Shown here one piece after another: positions 9,709 through 19,817 of a stretch of 64,000 nt of DNA. Numbering within the stretch: the first letter of the stretch is position 1; every line of letters starts with the position of its first letter. The stretch is from Endoryza foliicola (GTDB taxonomy: Bacteria; Bacteroidota; Bacteroidia; Chitinophagales; Chitinophagaceae), in the NCBI GenBank assembly GCA_965226965.1, contig OZ245715.1:2666001-2730000 (forward strand), in the 5' to 3' direction. The notes under the pieces are model-generated. The model did no database searches, was not told where the DNA came from, and saw only the letters and a list, made by a program, of their open reading frames with translations. The position numbers and the translations under genes are program-made.

Positions 9709-10641
9709 TTATTGCTGAATAGTAACTTTGGCTGTGTCACTTAAACCATAATTGCCAGTTAGTAAAACTTTATCCGCAGCAGAAAACTGAGGTGAGAGTA
9801 TTTCAACACTGGTGCTGTTTTCCAAGCCTTTTTTAATGGGCACTTTTACGGCAGTAACACTATCAATTAACTTCATTACCCAAAACTCACTTTGTGTTTC
9901 ATCGGTTGATACTGCATCTTTCGGTAACGATAAAGCATTGGGCTTACTTTTTTTTACCAATATCACTTTTGCAATCAATCCTTCGGGAATTTGCTGGCTG
10001 TTGTTTACTTTAATAACAATGCTTTGTGTTTGAGATACGGGGTCAACCGTTGGCATTTGCGAAGCTATAAATCCATTTAGTTGTGTGCCATCGGGCAGTT
10101 TCAACAAAACATTTTTGTTGCCGGATAGAAATGGTTTTAATTCATAAGGAAGGTCCAATAAAAAACAGAAGCTATTCTTATCACTGATGATGGCCAACTG
10201 TTCTCCATCCATTACATAATCTCCGTCACGATAATTAAGCGTTGTAACATAGCCGGTTCCCGGCGATTTAATATGAATGATACCAGTGAAACGGAATGTG
10301 GAATCCAGCACATTTATAGTATTACCGAGAGCTTCGGCTTCCTTTGTTTTAATAATAAAAACTTCCTGGCCCCGGCTAATAAATCTTCCAAGTTGTGCAT
10401 TCACCAATTGCAGATAGCCTGTAGCATTAGCCTTTATAAAAGTTTTTAGTTGAAATGATGAGGTCGCATTTAATTCAATACTTTCTGTTAAAGGGCCTGT
10501 ACTGATATTGGTAAGTGTTACAGGTGTGCCTGCTCCTGCATTTACTTCGTTAGCTGTTGGTGCAGCTTTATCTTCGCCACAACCTGCAAGCATCCCTGTA
10601 AGGGATAACAATACTCCAATATGTTTAAGTTTTACCTGCAT
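9709..10641 (-). CDS. RND periplasmic adaptor lipoprotein
   Basis: 310 residues. A lipobox is visible at the end of the signal peptide (LLSLTGMLAGCGED), so the protein should be lipid-anchored. A lipoyl/barrel-sandwich segment follows (TFIKANATGYLQLVNAQLG and IKSPGTGYVTTLNYRDGD), then the beta-barrel domain and a C-terminal membrane-proximal region (VLLTGNYGLSDTAKV). The coiled-coil hairpin is almost absent, which makes it a short adaptor. It sits 4 nt after the TolC gene and 11 nt before the permease, and bridges the two. Confidence 0.87.
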   Translation of the reverse strand: MQVKLKHIGVLLSLTGMLAGCGEDKAAPTANEVNAGAGTPVTLTNISTGPLTESIELNATSSFQLKTFIKANATGYLQLVNAQLGRFISRGQEVFIIKTKEAEALGNTINVLDSTFRFTGIIHIKSPGTGYVTTLNYRDGDYVMDGEQLAIISDKNSFCFLLDLPYELKPFLSGNKNVLLKLPDGTQLNGFIASQMPTVDPVSQTQSIVIKVNNSQQIPEGLIAKVILVKKSKPNALSLPKDAVSTDETQSEFWVMKLIDSVTAVKVPIKKGLENSTSVEILSPQFSAADKVLLTGNYGLSDTAKVTIQQ

Positions 10642-10645
10642 GTTA

Positions 10646-11887
10646 TTATTGTTTTCTGTTCCAGTAATTGATTTGATTGAGAATTTGCAACCTGGCTATG
10701 GAATTTTGAGTGATAATATTTTTTGCATTGAGATAGTTTCCGATTGCGATTATATAATCAGCTATCCTTACATCACCTGTTACTAATTGCTGTCGTTGTG
10801 CTTTAATCAGGCCATCCGCATATTTTATCTGTGTAGAAGTTTGCTCAATCAGTTGCTCCGTTTGAGAAAGCTGTTGTTGCAGTTGGGCTATTTGTTGCCT
10901 GTATTGTTTAGAAAAAAAATCACGGTAGTTCTGCCTGTTTTGTTCTGCAATACTATTTTTTTGATGCAGCATTTTTCGCTGCTTCCCATCATAAATTGGA
11001 ACAGTAACAGTTACCCCTGCACTTACTCCAAAGTTTCTTATTGGTGTGGCAATAAAAGAAGAGTTGTAACCGGCATCGGCATACAAACCAATTCGGGGCC
11101 GGTATGCAAAATCTACTTGCTTATCAGCAGCAATAATTTTAAGACTGTCAATATGAAACTGCTGATAAAAAACGGTTTGCTCAAGTGCTGGTAAGGCTGC
11201 TCCTAATCCGTCAGGAGCCGTTAAAATGGTAAACGTAGTATCACTAAGGCCGGTAATATAATTAAGTGTAGCAAAGTCATTCTGATATTGAATACGCAAT
11301 TGTTTAATCAGCAATTCCTGTTGCTGAACGTTCACCAAAAAAGAAAGAAAGTCTGTTTGCTTGTACACACCTTTCTCAGCCAGTTTTTTCAGAATTGCTT
11401 CTTCCTCGTTTAAAAGCGAAAGCATTTCCTGGTTAAAATTAATCTGCTGCAAGTCGCCATAAGCGGTAATGTATTGCTGTGTTATACTTCGTTTTAAATC
11501 CTGCTCCGATATTTTTCCCTGGTTCTGCAATCCCAGATTTTGTAATTGTATGGCGAGGTATTGATTGTTTAAATTCTGTTTACCAATTATTGGTTGCGAT
11601 ACATTTACCAATGCGTTGTAGGTATGAATATTGGTAATAGCCCCATCATAGCCCCATGTTTTAATTACCGGTGCGTAGGTGCCAGCCGAACTGCCATTTA
11701 CCTGTGGACGAAAGTTTGCTCTCAACCGCTGACTGTCAATTTTATTATTCAGCACCTGGTACTGGTAATCCTTCAGCAGGGGGCTGTTTTGCAAACCCTG
11801 GTTTAAAAAATAATCAAGATTTTTTTGCTGTGCTTTCAAAGAAAAAAACGAAAGAACAATAAGATGTATCGAAAGAATGTATTTCAT
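10646..11887 (-). CDS. TolC-family outer membrane efflux protein
   Basis: 413 residues with a cleavable signal peptide (ILSIHLIVLSFFSLKAQ). The two OEP repeats are visible as long Gln- and Leu-rich helices separated by strands (RPRIGLYADAGYNSSF and VTVPIYDGKQRKMLHQK). The latter is the usual TolC pattern before the second coiled coil. It is the first gene of the operon continuing into the adaptor, permease and EamA genes. No direct-repeat box is found upstream; a terminator of the preceding gene lies there instead. Confidence 0.88.
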   Translation of the reverse strand: MKYILSIHLIVLSFFSLKAQQKNLDYFLNQGLQNSPLLKDYQYQVLNNKIDSQRLRANFRPQVNGSSAGTYAPVIKTWGYDGAITNIHTYNALVNVSQPIIGKQNLNNQYLAIQLQNLGLQNQGKISEQDLKRSITQQYITAYGDLQQINFNQEMLSLLNEEEAILKKLAEKGVYKQTDFLSFLVNVQQQELLIKQLRIQYQNDFATLNYITGLSDTTFTILTAPDGLGAALPALEQTVFYQQFHIDSLKIIAADKQVDFAYRPRIGLYADAGYNSSFIATPIRNFGVSAGVTVTVPIYDGKQRKMLHQKNSIAEQNRQNYRDFFSKQYRQQIAQLQQQLSQTEQLIEQTSTQIKYADGLIKAQRQQLVTGDVRIADYIIAIGNYLNAKNIITQNSIARLQILNQINYWNRKQ

Positions 11888-11921
11888 CCTGTATTTTAAG
11901 AATTATATTTTAATTATTCAT

Positions 11922-11972
11922 TCTAAAAAAAATGGCAGTAAGTTAACCCACAAAGAATCACAAACTGCCAAA
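11922..11972 (-). terminator. Probable rho-independent terminator after the PepSY-like gene
   Basis: TGGCAGT (11933-11939) pairs with ACTGCCA (11964-11970) across a 24-nt loop. Read on the minus strand, the stem is followed by a run of eight T residues. It separates the PepSY-like gene (stop at 11998) from the TolC operon. The long loop lowers confidence. Confidence 0.5.
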
Positions 11973-11997
11973 AGTTGCTTGCCTCAAATGCGGCAAA

Positions 11998-12579
11998 TTA
12001 TTTTTCACAAACTACATTACCATCAATGCTAAATATAACTTCTTTAGTTGTACTTCCTTTGGTTAAATCAACAAGGTATTCAACTGACTTATCAGCAAGT
12101 ATCACTTTTTCAATTTGGGTGCCCGCAGAATAACCGGAGTATTTAGCTTTTAAGGCATCCTTTATTTTTGAAGGGGCTGTTGTTAAAGGTACGTCTTCTT
12201 CCTGCTGAACATAAGTGCCATCTGATTTAAAAATGAGGGATAAATTTGGTGCACTGGTTTTTGCAATAGCTACATCAATAGCATCGCCACCCTGGCAAAG
12301 AGGGTCAGATGCTGCTTTAACCATTTTATAACCAGCGTAATTTTTAGTGATAAATTCCTTTACCCCGGCAGGCAATCTATCCAATGTTATTTCACCAGCA
12401 GGCAATGCTGTAGCTACAGTTGCAGTAGTATCCTTTTTATTAACTTCTGCTTTTTCCTCCTGCTTGGTTTCTGTAGCCTCATCCTTTTCATCTTTTTCAT
12501 TTTTGTCATTGTCGCAACTAACAATTGAAACGGTAAGTGCCAATGCCATCATCGGCAATATGAATTTTTCAAATTTCAT
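11998..12579 (-). CDS. PepSY-like periplasmic lipoprotein
   Basis: 193 residues. Signal peptide with lipobox (LALTVSIVSCDND), then a Lys/Glu/Asp-rich linker (about 24-60), then two copies of the PepSY_like (PF11396-type) fold. The first begins PAGVKEFITKNYAGYKMVKA and the second PSKIKDALKAKYSGYSAGT. These small proteins are common in Bacteroidota and their ligand is not known; inhibition or sensing at the envelope has been suggested for relatives. It is transcribed alone from a promoter carrying a direct-repeat box (12616-12650). Confidence 0.8.
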   Translation of the reverse strand: MKFEKFILPMMALALTVSIVSCDNDKNEKDEKDEATETKQEEKAEVNKKDTTATVATALPAGEITLDRLPAGVKEFITKNYAGYKMVKAASDPLCQGGDAIDVAIAKTSAPNLSLIFKSDGTYVQQEEDVPLTTAPSKIKDALKAKYSGYSAGTQIEKVILADKSVEYLVDLTKGSTTKEVIFSIDGNVVCEK

Positions 12580-12615
12580 GATTGTACTTTTAAAATGTTT
12601 AGAATATTTGAAAAG

Positions 12616-12650
12616 TAAAGTTGATTCATAAAACTGTAGAAAATCTGAAT
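12616..12650 (-). promoter_or_regulatory. Direct-repeat box upstream of the PepSY-like lipoprotein
   Basis: Gene orientation ATTCAG-ATTTTC-TACAG, with half-sites at 12649-12645 and 12638-12634 repeating every 11 bp. CAACTTTA (12623-12616) lies 10 bp downstream as the -7-like element. It is 55 nt from the ATG. Confidence 0.7.
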
Positions 12651-12744
12651 TTATAATTTAAGAAAATAATTTCGTTTACAGTGCTATGAGTCGCATAACA
12701 TATTCCAGATAAGCAACCTGAGTAAGCATGTTAGAATAATGGTT

Positions 12745-15279
12745 TCATTGCGGCATTAATCTTTTATAGAACCATTTCTTCGCTAATTCTGCCGTAATAA
12801 TATAACAGGTTACAATACCTGCCATCCACAAATAAAACCCGGGAGGAAGTTTCACAAATCCAAACAGGTTAGCTAAAGGGGTAAATGGCATCACTAATAC
12901 AAATGCAACTACCAGCAATGTGGCTACAGTTAAATATTTACCCGGCAGGCTCTTAAAAAAGGGCAGTCTGGTACGTACAACCAGTACGATTAATGTGGCA
13001 GAAATTACCGATTCTAAAAACCATCCGGTTTGAAATAATTTTTCCCCGGCCTTTAAATAATAAATCAACACTCCAAATGTTAAATAATCAAACACTGAAC
13101 TGATAAGGCCAAACACAATCATAAAACGTTTAATAAAACGGATATCCCATTTGTGTGGTGTAGCTATGCTTTCCACATCAACCCTGTCGCTTGCAATTGC
13201 CATTTCAGGAAAATCGGTTAACAGATTTGTAAGTAAAATTTGTTTGGGAAGCAATGGCAAAAAAGGTAAAAATAAAGAGGCTCCTGCCATGCTGAACATA
13301 TTGCCGAAATTAGCACTGGTTGCCATAAACACATACTTCATGGTATTGGCAAATGTCTTTCTTCCTTCCAAAATACCTGCTTCCAATACTTGTAAATCCT
13401 GGTTGAGCAATACAATGTCTGCAGCTTCTTTGGCTACATCCACAGCCGTATCTACCGATATACCCACATCTGCCGCATGTAAGGCGGGGGCATCATTTAT
13501 TCCATCACCCATAAAGCCAACCACATTACCTGCTTTTTTTAAGGCTAATATGATTTTTTCTTTCTGATTCGGTTCTACTTCAGCAAATATATGTGCTGTT
13601 TGTGCCTGCTGCATAAAAGCTGCATCACTCATTTGCCGTATCTGCGAACCAGTGATGATGATGGCATCATTCATCCCTATTTGCTGAGCAAGGCTTTTTG
13701 CAACAAGGGCATTATCGCCGGTTATAATTTTTAAGGATACTCCTGATTTTCTTAAACTTTCAATAGTTTGCTTTGCTTCATTCTTAGGAGGGTCATACAA
13801 AGTAATAAAACCGGCGAAGGTCATTTCATTTTCATCCTGCTTTGCAAAATCTCTGTTATCAGTATTTTTATAGGCAACACCCAATGTTCTGTATCCATCA
13901 GCACTTAAGTTTTCATACTGCTTAATTAATCCGGTTTTTACAGATGACAATGCAATGATTTCACCTCTGCCTGTTTCTGCAAAACTGCAAACTTCCAGTA
14001 TGTTATTAAAAGCCCCTTTTGTAATCGCCATCATTTTGTCATCAACTGCTAACTGAATGGTGAGCCGCTTACGGATAAAATCATAAGGAATTTCTGTTTG
14101 TACCTGTGCTGTGGGTTTCTTTTGATTGTAACTATTGCAAATGGCTTCGTCAATGGGGTTATGAAAGCCCTTTTGCAGCGAGGCATTTAACCATGCATAG
14201 TACATTGTTTTTTCTGACCGGTTTCCATCAATGCCCAATGCATCTTTCACATTTACTTTACCGGCAGTAATGGTTCCTGTTTTATCGGAGCATAAAATAT
14301 TCATGCTCCCAAAATTTTCAATAGCCGACAGCCGCTTTACTATAACCTTTTGCTTAGCCATACTGGATGCACCTTTGGACAGGTTGATGGTTATGATTGC
14401 AGGTAATAGCTGAGGTGTGAGGCCTACTGCTAATGCCAATGAAAAAAGAAATGAATCAAGCACCGGTTTATGTAACAGTACATTTACTGCAAAAATGATG
14501 ACAACCAGTACCAATGTAATTTCCATAAGCATATAACCAAAATGCCGGATTCCTTTCTCAAAATCAGTTTCGGGAATCTTTGTCAGCAGCCTGGCAGATA
14601 TTTTTCCAAATTCGGTTTGCTTACCTGTGGCCACTACTACCACTTTAGCTGTACCGCTGATGATATGAGAACCCATAAATACTGTATTGCTTCGTTGCGA
14701 AAGAGAAGCCTCAGCACTTACGATACCGGCATTTTTCTCAACCGGAAATGTTTCCCCGGTAAAAGCAGCTTCGTCTGCATATAATTCTTTTGATTCAATA
14801 AGCAGCCCGTCGCCTGGCACAATATCCCCGGCCGAAAGCAGCACAATATCTCCGGGAACAACTTCTTCAACAGGTATTTCTTTTGTTACATCATTACGAA
14901 GTACTGAGCATTTTATCTGTACCATTTTCAGCAATTGAGCCACTGCATTGGCAGCTCCTTTTTCTTGCCAAAAGCCTAATATACTGCTCAGGAAAATAAT
15001 TATGAAGATGATTATAGCATCTGTATTATCTCCCAAAATAATGGATAAGATAGCTGCAAGCATCAGTAATATGGTAAGGGGGCTTTTAAACTGTAATAAA
15101 AACAACAGCAGCCCTGAAACTTTGGAGGATTGTTTAATGGTGTTGGGCCCATTTATTTTTAACCGCATTGCAGCTTCGGTATCTGACAACCCGTTTTTAG
15201 TTGAGTGTAAAGCCAGAAATGCTTCATCGCCATTTAAGGTCCAAAATGATTGTGTTATTTTATCCGGAGAGACATTCAT
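12745..15279 (-). CDS. mgtA: Magnesium-translocating P-type ATPase, MgtA type
   Basis: 844 residues with a complete P-type ATPase core: actuator motif AAFTGETFPVEK, phosphorylation motif CSDKTGTIT, hinge/phosphatase motif FMGDGINDAPALHAADVG, and helices at both ends. Length and sequence match the P3B class, which imports Mg2+ at low external magnesium. It is preceded by 104 nt after the proton-type ATPase gene, so it may be read from the same long transcript or from a promoter of its own. A box-like pattern in that gap has 12-bp spacing and was not accepted. Confidence 0.88.
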   Translation of the reverse strand: MNVSPDKITQSFWTLNGDEAFLALHSTKNGLSDTEAAMRLKINGPNTIKQSSKVSGLLLFLLQFKSPLTILLMLAAILSIILGDNTDAIIIFIIIFLSSILGFWQEKGAANAVAQLLKMVQIKCSVLRNDVTKEIPVEEVVPGDIVLLSAGDIVPGDGLLIESKELYADEAAFTGETFPVEKNAGIVSAEASLSQRSNTVFMGSHIISGTAKVVVVATGKQTEFGKISARLLTKIPETDFEKGIRHFGYMLMEITLVLVVIIFAVNVLLHKPVLDSFLFSLALAVGLTPQLLPAIITINLSKGASSMAKQKVIVKRLSAIENFGSMNILCSDKTGTITAGKVNVKDALGIDGNRSEKTMYYAWLNASLQKGFHNPIDEAICNSYNQKKPTAQVQTEIPYDFIRKRLTIQLAVDDKMMAITKGAFNNILEVCSFAETGRGEIIALSSVKTGLIKQYENLSADGYRTLGVAYKNTDNRDFAKQDENEMTFAGFITLYDPPKNEAKQTIESLRKSGVSLKIITGDNALVAKSLAQQIGMNDAIIITGSQIRQMSDAAFMQQAQTAHIFAEVEPNQKEKIILALKKAGNVVGFMGDGINDAPALHAADVGISVDTAVDVAKEAADIVLLNQDLQVLEAGILEGRKTFANTMKYVFMATSANFGNMFSMAGASLFLPFLPLLPKQILLTNLLTDFPEMAIASDRVDVESIATPHKWDIRFIKRFMIVFGLISSVFDYLTFGVLIYYLKAGEKLFQTGWFLESVISATLIVLVVRTRLPFFKSLPGKYLTVATLLVVAFVLVMPFTPLANLFGFVKLPPGFYLWMAGIVTCYIITAELAKKWFYKRLMPQ

Positions 15280-15383
15280 ATTTATGCAGTTAAAACGTTT
15301 ATTTTGAAACTATTCACTGATGACAGTCCTGCATTTGAAATTGGGTTGGACATAACTAACCTGAATTTTGTTATTTGTTTATC

Positions 15384-17819
15384 TTACTTAACTGGTTTAT
15401 TCATCCTAAGTTTAACCGCATCATTAACTATTAAGTTGACAAAAAGAAAAAAGCCAAGCGTTGCCACAATTGCGGCAGCAGGCAGGTTTGAAAATCCTCT
15501 AAAACCGAAGAACAGTAAAATACAAACTATAAAGATATCGGTAATAATTATTGTTAATAATATCATACTTATCGGCTCTTTATAAAAAGGCTTATTTGTA
15601 CGAATAACAAGTATAGATATGATACCTGAAAAAAACAGGCAGGCGAAACCCAGAGAATGATATGTACCAGCATCAGTAAGTTTAAAAAATGATTTTGCAA
15701 AAAAGAACCATCCGGTGCATTCTGCAAACAACAGAAATCCTATAAAAATCCCTTTTTTTACTAAAGGCCTTATATTCCAATTGGCCGGCCGGCGGCTCCA
15801 GCTTACTTTATCAACTGCTAATGCCAGTACCACAAAGTCAATTAAAAAAAGCATCAGCACCATATCAAGTGTAGCCACAACAAATTGTTTGGTAATAATA
15901 AAAGATACACAAACAAATAAAATGGTTTGTATCGTCTTTGCAATTTTATTAACTGTATAATTGGATATTCTTACATGGATACTTCTGCCTACTTTGATTA
16001 ATTCAAGAATTTGCTGCAGCCCTTCTTTTAATAAAATGATACTTGCGGCCTGTTTGGCCACATCGGTGGCATTTTTAACGGCTATTCCAACTTCTGCCTG
16101 TTTAAGTGCAGGGGCATCATTTACACCGTCCCCGGTCATTCCCACAACCTGCTTTTCAAGTTGCAGATTTTTTACAATGTTAAATTTATCTTCGGGCAGC
16201 ACTTCAGCAAATCCGTTATGGGTTTGTATAGCTGAGTAACCAGCACCGTTTGCAAACTGAGGTCGTACATCCGCAATAGAAACTATATTGTTGCCAATAC
16301 CAGCCTGTTCTGCTATTTCCTTTCCAATCGGTAAGGCGTCGCCTGTCAGCATCTTAATATCAATACCCAGGTCTTTTATTTTTGCAAGCATTTCATAGGC
16401 ATCAGGACGGGGAGGGTCGTATAGCGCTGCAATACCGACAAAAGCAAATTGGTCGTTTCTTTCTGCTACCGCAACTGCAATTGTTTTAAATCCTTTATGT
16501 GCCCATTCATCTACTTTTTCATCCAGGTAAAATTCATCAATTCCGCATAAATTTTTAATTGCTGTATAAGCCCCTTTGGCAACAGTAAATGTTTTTCCAT
16601 CAGTTTCTATTGCCGCTTCTGTATGTTTTAGTATTGCATTAAATGGAGTAAATTTTATCTGCTTGTATGTCTGTTTTAGTAGTGATTGGTTCTCCGCTTC
16701 ATTAATAAAGGCAATATCAATAACATCTTCATTGGCTTTTACAGATGCCATCGTACCATAGATTAAAACATCTTCTTTTAAAAAAGTACCGATTGCAATG
16801 GTTTCCTGAAGCGTTAATTCGTTTTTGGTTATTGTTCCTGTTTTGTCTATGCATAAGGTGGTAAGGGTAGCAGCATCTTCTGTTGCACTTAACCTGCTTA
16901 CCAATAAACCATTTGCTGCAAGCTCCTTTGAACCTTTTGCCATACTGATGGTAAACATGGCCGGAAGCCCTACGGGTACAGCAGAAACCAGTAAAATCAA
17001 AATAAGCGGAAGTATGGAGAGAAAACTTTGACCGCCAATTAATCCTATTGATGTGGTTATTGCAAGAATAGAAATAACAGCAATGAACAAAACCCGAACC
17101 ACTTTAGCAACCACTTCTTCCATGTGCATTTTGTGACTGGCAGTCATTACCAGTTTTGCTGTTTTTCCAAAGAAAGTTTGAATGCCAATTGACGTAACTA
17201 TAGCAGTGCCTTCGCCAGCTTTAGCTACAGAGCCTGCATAAAGTGTATCGTTTTCTTTGGTTTCAATCAACGCTGTTTCCCCGGTCAGTGCCGATTTATC
17301 GGCCTTTATTTCTCCTTCCAGCAACTGCATATCCGCTGTTAAAAAATCGCCCATGCGGATGCGTACTACATCTCCCGGCACCAGTTCCCTTGAGGGAATT
17401 TGTTTCCAGTTCCCGTTTCTGAGTACTCTTACCATTATTTGTAATTGCTGCTGGAGTGCAGCCACCGTTCTTGCAGCCTTAAGCTCATTAAAAAAACCAA
17501 TGAGTCCGTTAAATAGTAGCAAACCAGCAATAACGAAGCCATCAAAGGTTTTATAGAGCAGAAATGAAATAACGATAGTCGCTTCCAGCATCCATGCGGT
17601 TAGGCCCCAAAACTTACGCAGTAATAAAATAAATGGTGATGTGTGTTTTTCTTTTACCTCATTATATCCATATTGCAAACGGAGTGATGCAACATCAGTA
17701 TCAGACAAACCTGTTAAAGGTTTAGTTGCTAAAATAAGCGGAGCATTTTCTTTATTGGTTTCTTTATAGTTATTATATCCGGGCATCCTTAGTAGTGCAT
17801 ATTTATTAAGTTTCATCAT
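15384..17819 (-). CDS. Plasma-membrane proton-type (P3A) P-type ATPase
   Basis: 811 residues. Actuator motif SALTGETALIETK, phosphorylation motif CIDKTGTITKNELTLQ, and VGMTGDGVNDAPALKQA, with four N-terminal and six C-terminal membrane helices. The sequence style (GLTAWMLEATIVISF near residue 70, short regulatory tails) matches P3A proton pumps. It would extrude H+ at the cost of ATP. Its start overlaps the PPK2 stop by 14 nt, which suggests translational coupling; an alternative ATG is one codon in. Substrate assignment rests on family resemblance. Confidence 0.82.
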   Translation of the reverse strand: MMKLNKYALLRMPGYNNYKETNKENAPLILATKPLTGLSDTDVASLRLQYGYNEVKEKHTSPFILLLRKFWGLTAWMLEATIVISFLLYKTFDGFVIAGLLLFNGLIGFFNELKAARTVAALQQQLQIMVRVLRNGNWKQIPSRELVPGDVVRIRMGDFLTADMQLLEGEIKADKSALTGETALIETKENDTLYAGSVAKAGEGTAIVTSIGIQTFFGKTAKLVMTASHKMHMEEVVAKVVRVLFIAVISILAITTSIGLIGGQSFLSILPLILILLVSAVPVGLPAMFTISMAKGSKELAANGLLVSRLSATEDAATLTTLCIDKTGTITKNELTLQETIAIGTFLKEDVLIYGTMASVKANEDVIDIAFINEAENQSLLKQTYKQIKFTPFNAILKHTEAAIETDGKTFTVAKGAYTAIKNLCGIDEFYLDEKVDEWAHKGFKTIAVAVAERNDQFAFVGIAALYDPPRPDAYEMLAKIKDLGIDIKMLTGDALPIGKEIAEQAGIGNNIVSIADVRPQFANGAGYSAIQTHNGFAEVLPEDKFNIVKNLQLEKQVVGMTGDGVNDAPALKQAEVGIAVKNATDVAKQAASIILLKEGLQQILELIKVGRSIHVRISNYTVNKIAKTIQTILFVCVSFIITKQFVVATLDMVLMLFLIDFVVLALAVDKVSWSRRPANWNIRPLVKKGIFIGFLLFAECTGWFFFAKSFFKLTDAGTYHSLGFACLFFSGIISILVIRTNKPFYKEPISMILLTIIITDIFIVCILLFFGFRGFSNLPAAAIVATLGFFLFVNLIVNDAVKLRMNKPVK

Positions 17820-18684
17820 TTAACGCTGCGGCGGCGCTTACAAGTTGTTTTCTTTTATCACTATCTGCAACAGGATAAATTACATTCATTTCCTCCAGTG
17901 CATGTACAATGATGCGGCTTATAGCAACCCGGCTGAACCATTTTTCATCTGCCGGGATGGCATACCAATGAGCATTGTGTACTGAGGTATGACTTAACAT
18001 GCTTCCATACGCCTCCTGGTATTTATCCCATAGTTTTCTTTCTGCTAAGTCACTGTAGTCAAATTTCCAGTTTTTATCATCATCGTTAATCCGCTGCAAT
18101 AACCTGCTCTTTTGCTCTTCTTTTGAAATATGTAAGAAGAATTTTAAAATTGTTGTACCCGATGCCGTCAATTGTTTTTCAACTGAATTAATGGTTTCAA
18201 ATCGCTTATCCCAAAATTCTGCGTTCACATCATCAGTTGTAGCGATGCCTGGTAAACTTTCTTTCAACAGTAATTGCGGATGAACTCTTGTAACCAGCAC
18301 ATTTTCGTAGTAAGAGCGGTTAAAAATGCTTATGAAGCCCTTTAATGGCAAAGCCGCATAATGCCGCCACATAAAATCATGAGCCAGTTCTGCTGCTGTT
18401 GGTTGTTTAAAGCTTGTTACACTGCAGCCTTGTGGATTGATACCCGAAAATATGTGACGAATGCAACTGTCTTTACCAGCCGTATCCATTCCCTGAAAAA
18501 TAATCAGCATTGCCTTTTTTCCTTCGGCATACATTTTTTGTTGCAGGTGCTGCATTTTCTTTACGTCATCCTCCAGCATTTTTTTAGCTTCAGCTTCACT
18601 CTTAAAAAAATGTTGAGAGCCCTTTGTTTCCAACTGGCTCAGCCGTATGTGGTCACCTGTCTTTATTTTAAATTTTTCATGCAT
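17806..18684 (-). CDS. ppk2: PPK2-family polyphosphate kinase
   Basis: 292 residues. Walker A-like GMDTAGKDSCIRHIF near residue 70 and the Walker B-like IFNRSYYENVLVTRVHP near 125 are diagnostic of PPK2. The lid region contains LLQRINDDDKNWKFDYSDL. PPK2 enzymes phosphorylate nucleotides from polyphosphate (AMP to ADP, or NDP to NTP, by class), or the reverse. Its place directly before an ATP-driven proton pump suggests ATP supply from polyphosphate under energy stress, which is inference. It starts 7 nt after the DUF1003 gene. Confidence 0.88.
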   Translation of the reverse strand: MHEKFKIKTGDHIRLSQLETKGSQHFFKSEAEAKKMLEDDVKKMQHLQQKMYAEGKKAMLIIFQGMDTAGKDSCIRHIFSGINPQGCSVTSFKQPTAAELAHDFMWRHYAALPLKGFISIFNRSYYENVLVTRVHPQLLLKESLPGIATTDDVNAEFWDKRFETINSVEKQLTASGTTILKFFLHISKEEQKSRLLQRINDDDKNWKFDYSDLAERKLWDKYQEAYGSMLSHTSVHNAHWYAIPADEKWFSRVAISRIIVHALEEMNVIYPVADSDKRKQLVSAAAALNDET

Positions 18685-18691
18685 AATTCTT

Positions 18692-19102
18692 TTATTTAGC
18701 CAGTGGCAATCTTTTTTCTATAAGGTCGGTCAGGTACTCCAGTTTTTCTTTCAATTCCTTTATTTCCTGTTCAGCCTTTTTGTTTACTTCAAAATCATTA
18801 TCTGCCAACATCTCTGCATGTTTTCCCTGTATGTTTTGCCCTATCATTAGCAATGGCATAAGGAAAATCTGAATCATGTTAGATATAAAAAGCCAGAGCA
18901 GAAAATCGGGGGCTGGGTCAAACTGCATAGTTTTGGGAGCCAGCAAATTCCACAACAGCCAGATTGCTGTCCAGGAAAAAATGACATAAAAAAAAGTCAT
19001 TGTCCCAATCTTCCCGGTTATCCATGAGGCAAAGCGTTGAGACCTGCTTAAAGAATTTTTGTGGTACTCATTTACATTTTTTAAAGAGACGGTAGGTTTC
19101 AT
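18692..19102 (-). CDS. DUF1003 membrane protein
   Basis: 136 residues with two membrane helices, the first at MTFFYVIFSWTAIWLLWNL and the second at FISNMIQIFLMPLLMIGQN. A C-terminal coiled coil follows (EVNKKAEQEIKELKEKLEYL). The FDPAPDFLLWLF segment between the helices and the QNIQGKH after the second are the DUF1003 signature. Function is unknown. It sits between VIT/CCC1 and PPK2 genes, 20 and 7 nt away. Confidence 0.82.
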   Translation of the reverse strand: MKPTVSLKNVNEYHKNSLSRSQRFASWITGKIGTMTFFYVIFSWTAIWLLWNLLAPKTMQFDPAPDFLLWLFISNMIQIFLMPLLMIGQNIQGKHAEMLADNDFEVNKKAEQEIKELKEKLEYLTDLIEKRLPLAK

Positions 19103-19122
19103 TATGTTCTATTTCTTGTTTT

Positions 19123-19812
19123 TTAAGCTCCGAATAATTTTGCCACACCAAAAGCAGCGGCTGCAGCCAAGGCTCCAATTATCATTACTTTAAAAGCTCC
19201 TTGCCAAACTGGTTGCCCTGTTACTTTACTTTTGAAGTAACCGAATATAAACAAACAAATCAGTGCAACAATTGCACTGATTTTCAAACCTTCATCTGGC
19301 GTAGCCGTAAAGAAATAAGGAAGCAGTGGTATTAAACCTCCGGCTGCATAAGACAAACCAATAGTAGCGGCGCTTTTACCCGCCCTGTTATAATCCGGTT
19401 TTTCTAAGCCCAATTCGTATTTCATCATAAACTTAATCCACTTCTCTTTATCCTTTGACAATTCATCGGCAAGTATTGCCTGGGCATTTGCGCTAAAACC
19501 ATATTCAGCAAATATTCCTCTTATTTCTTCCTTTTCTTTTTCTGGCATATTATCCACTTCATAAGCCTCTTTAGCCATTTCTGATTTATAATGGTCCCAT
19601 TCAGTGCGGCCGGCAAGATAGCCCCCTAATCCCATTGCAATACTTCCGGCAATGATTTCCGCTATACCTGCCGTAGTTACAATGTGATTATCTAATACCG
19701 CACTGCTAATACCAGCCGCCAATGCAAATGGAACAGTAAGTCCGTCACTCATGCCAATAACTATATCTGTAATAAAACCAGAACTCTTTAAATGTCTCTC
19801 CGGATGTATCAT
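19123..19812 (-). CDS. VIT1/CCC1-family metal transporter
   Basis: 229 residues. The N-terminal signature DIVIGMSDGLTVPFALAAGI and GGYLAGRTEWDHY identify the VIT1/CCC1 family of Fe2+/Mn2+ transporters. The segment around 70-120 (EVDNMPEKEKEEIRGIFAEYG) is the acidic cytosolic metal-binding region. Three C-terminal helices complete the five-helix fold. It probably exports or sequesters iron or manganese. Its ATG is 5 nt after the universal stress gene stop. Confidence 0.85.
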   Translation of the reverse strand: MIHPERHLKSSGFITDIVIGMSDGLTVPFALAAGISSAVLDNHIVTTAGIAEIIAGSIAMGLGGYLAGRTEWDHYKSEMAKEAYEVDNMPEKEKEEIRGIFAEYGFSANAQAILADELSKDKEKWIKFMMKYELGLEKPDYNRAGKSAATIGLSYAAGGLIPLLPYFFTATPDEGLKISAIVALICLFIFGYFKSKVTGQPVWQGAFKVMIIGALAAAAAFGVAKLFGA

Positions 19813-19817
19813 TTTGC

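Noticed and set aside
15334..15355. CTGATGACAGTCCTGCA before MgtA, a possible further box
   Set aside because: Half-sites are 12 bp apart and neither matches CTGAAT.
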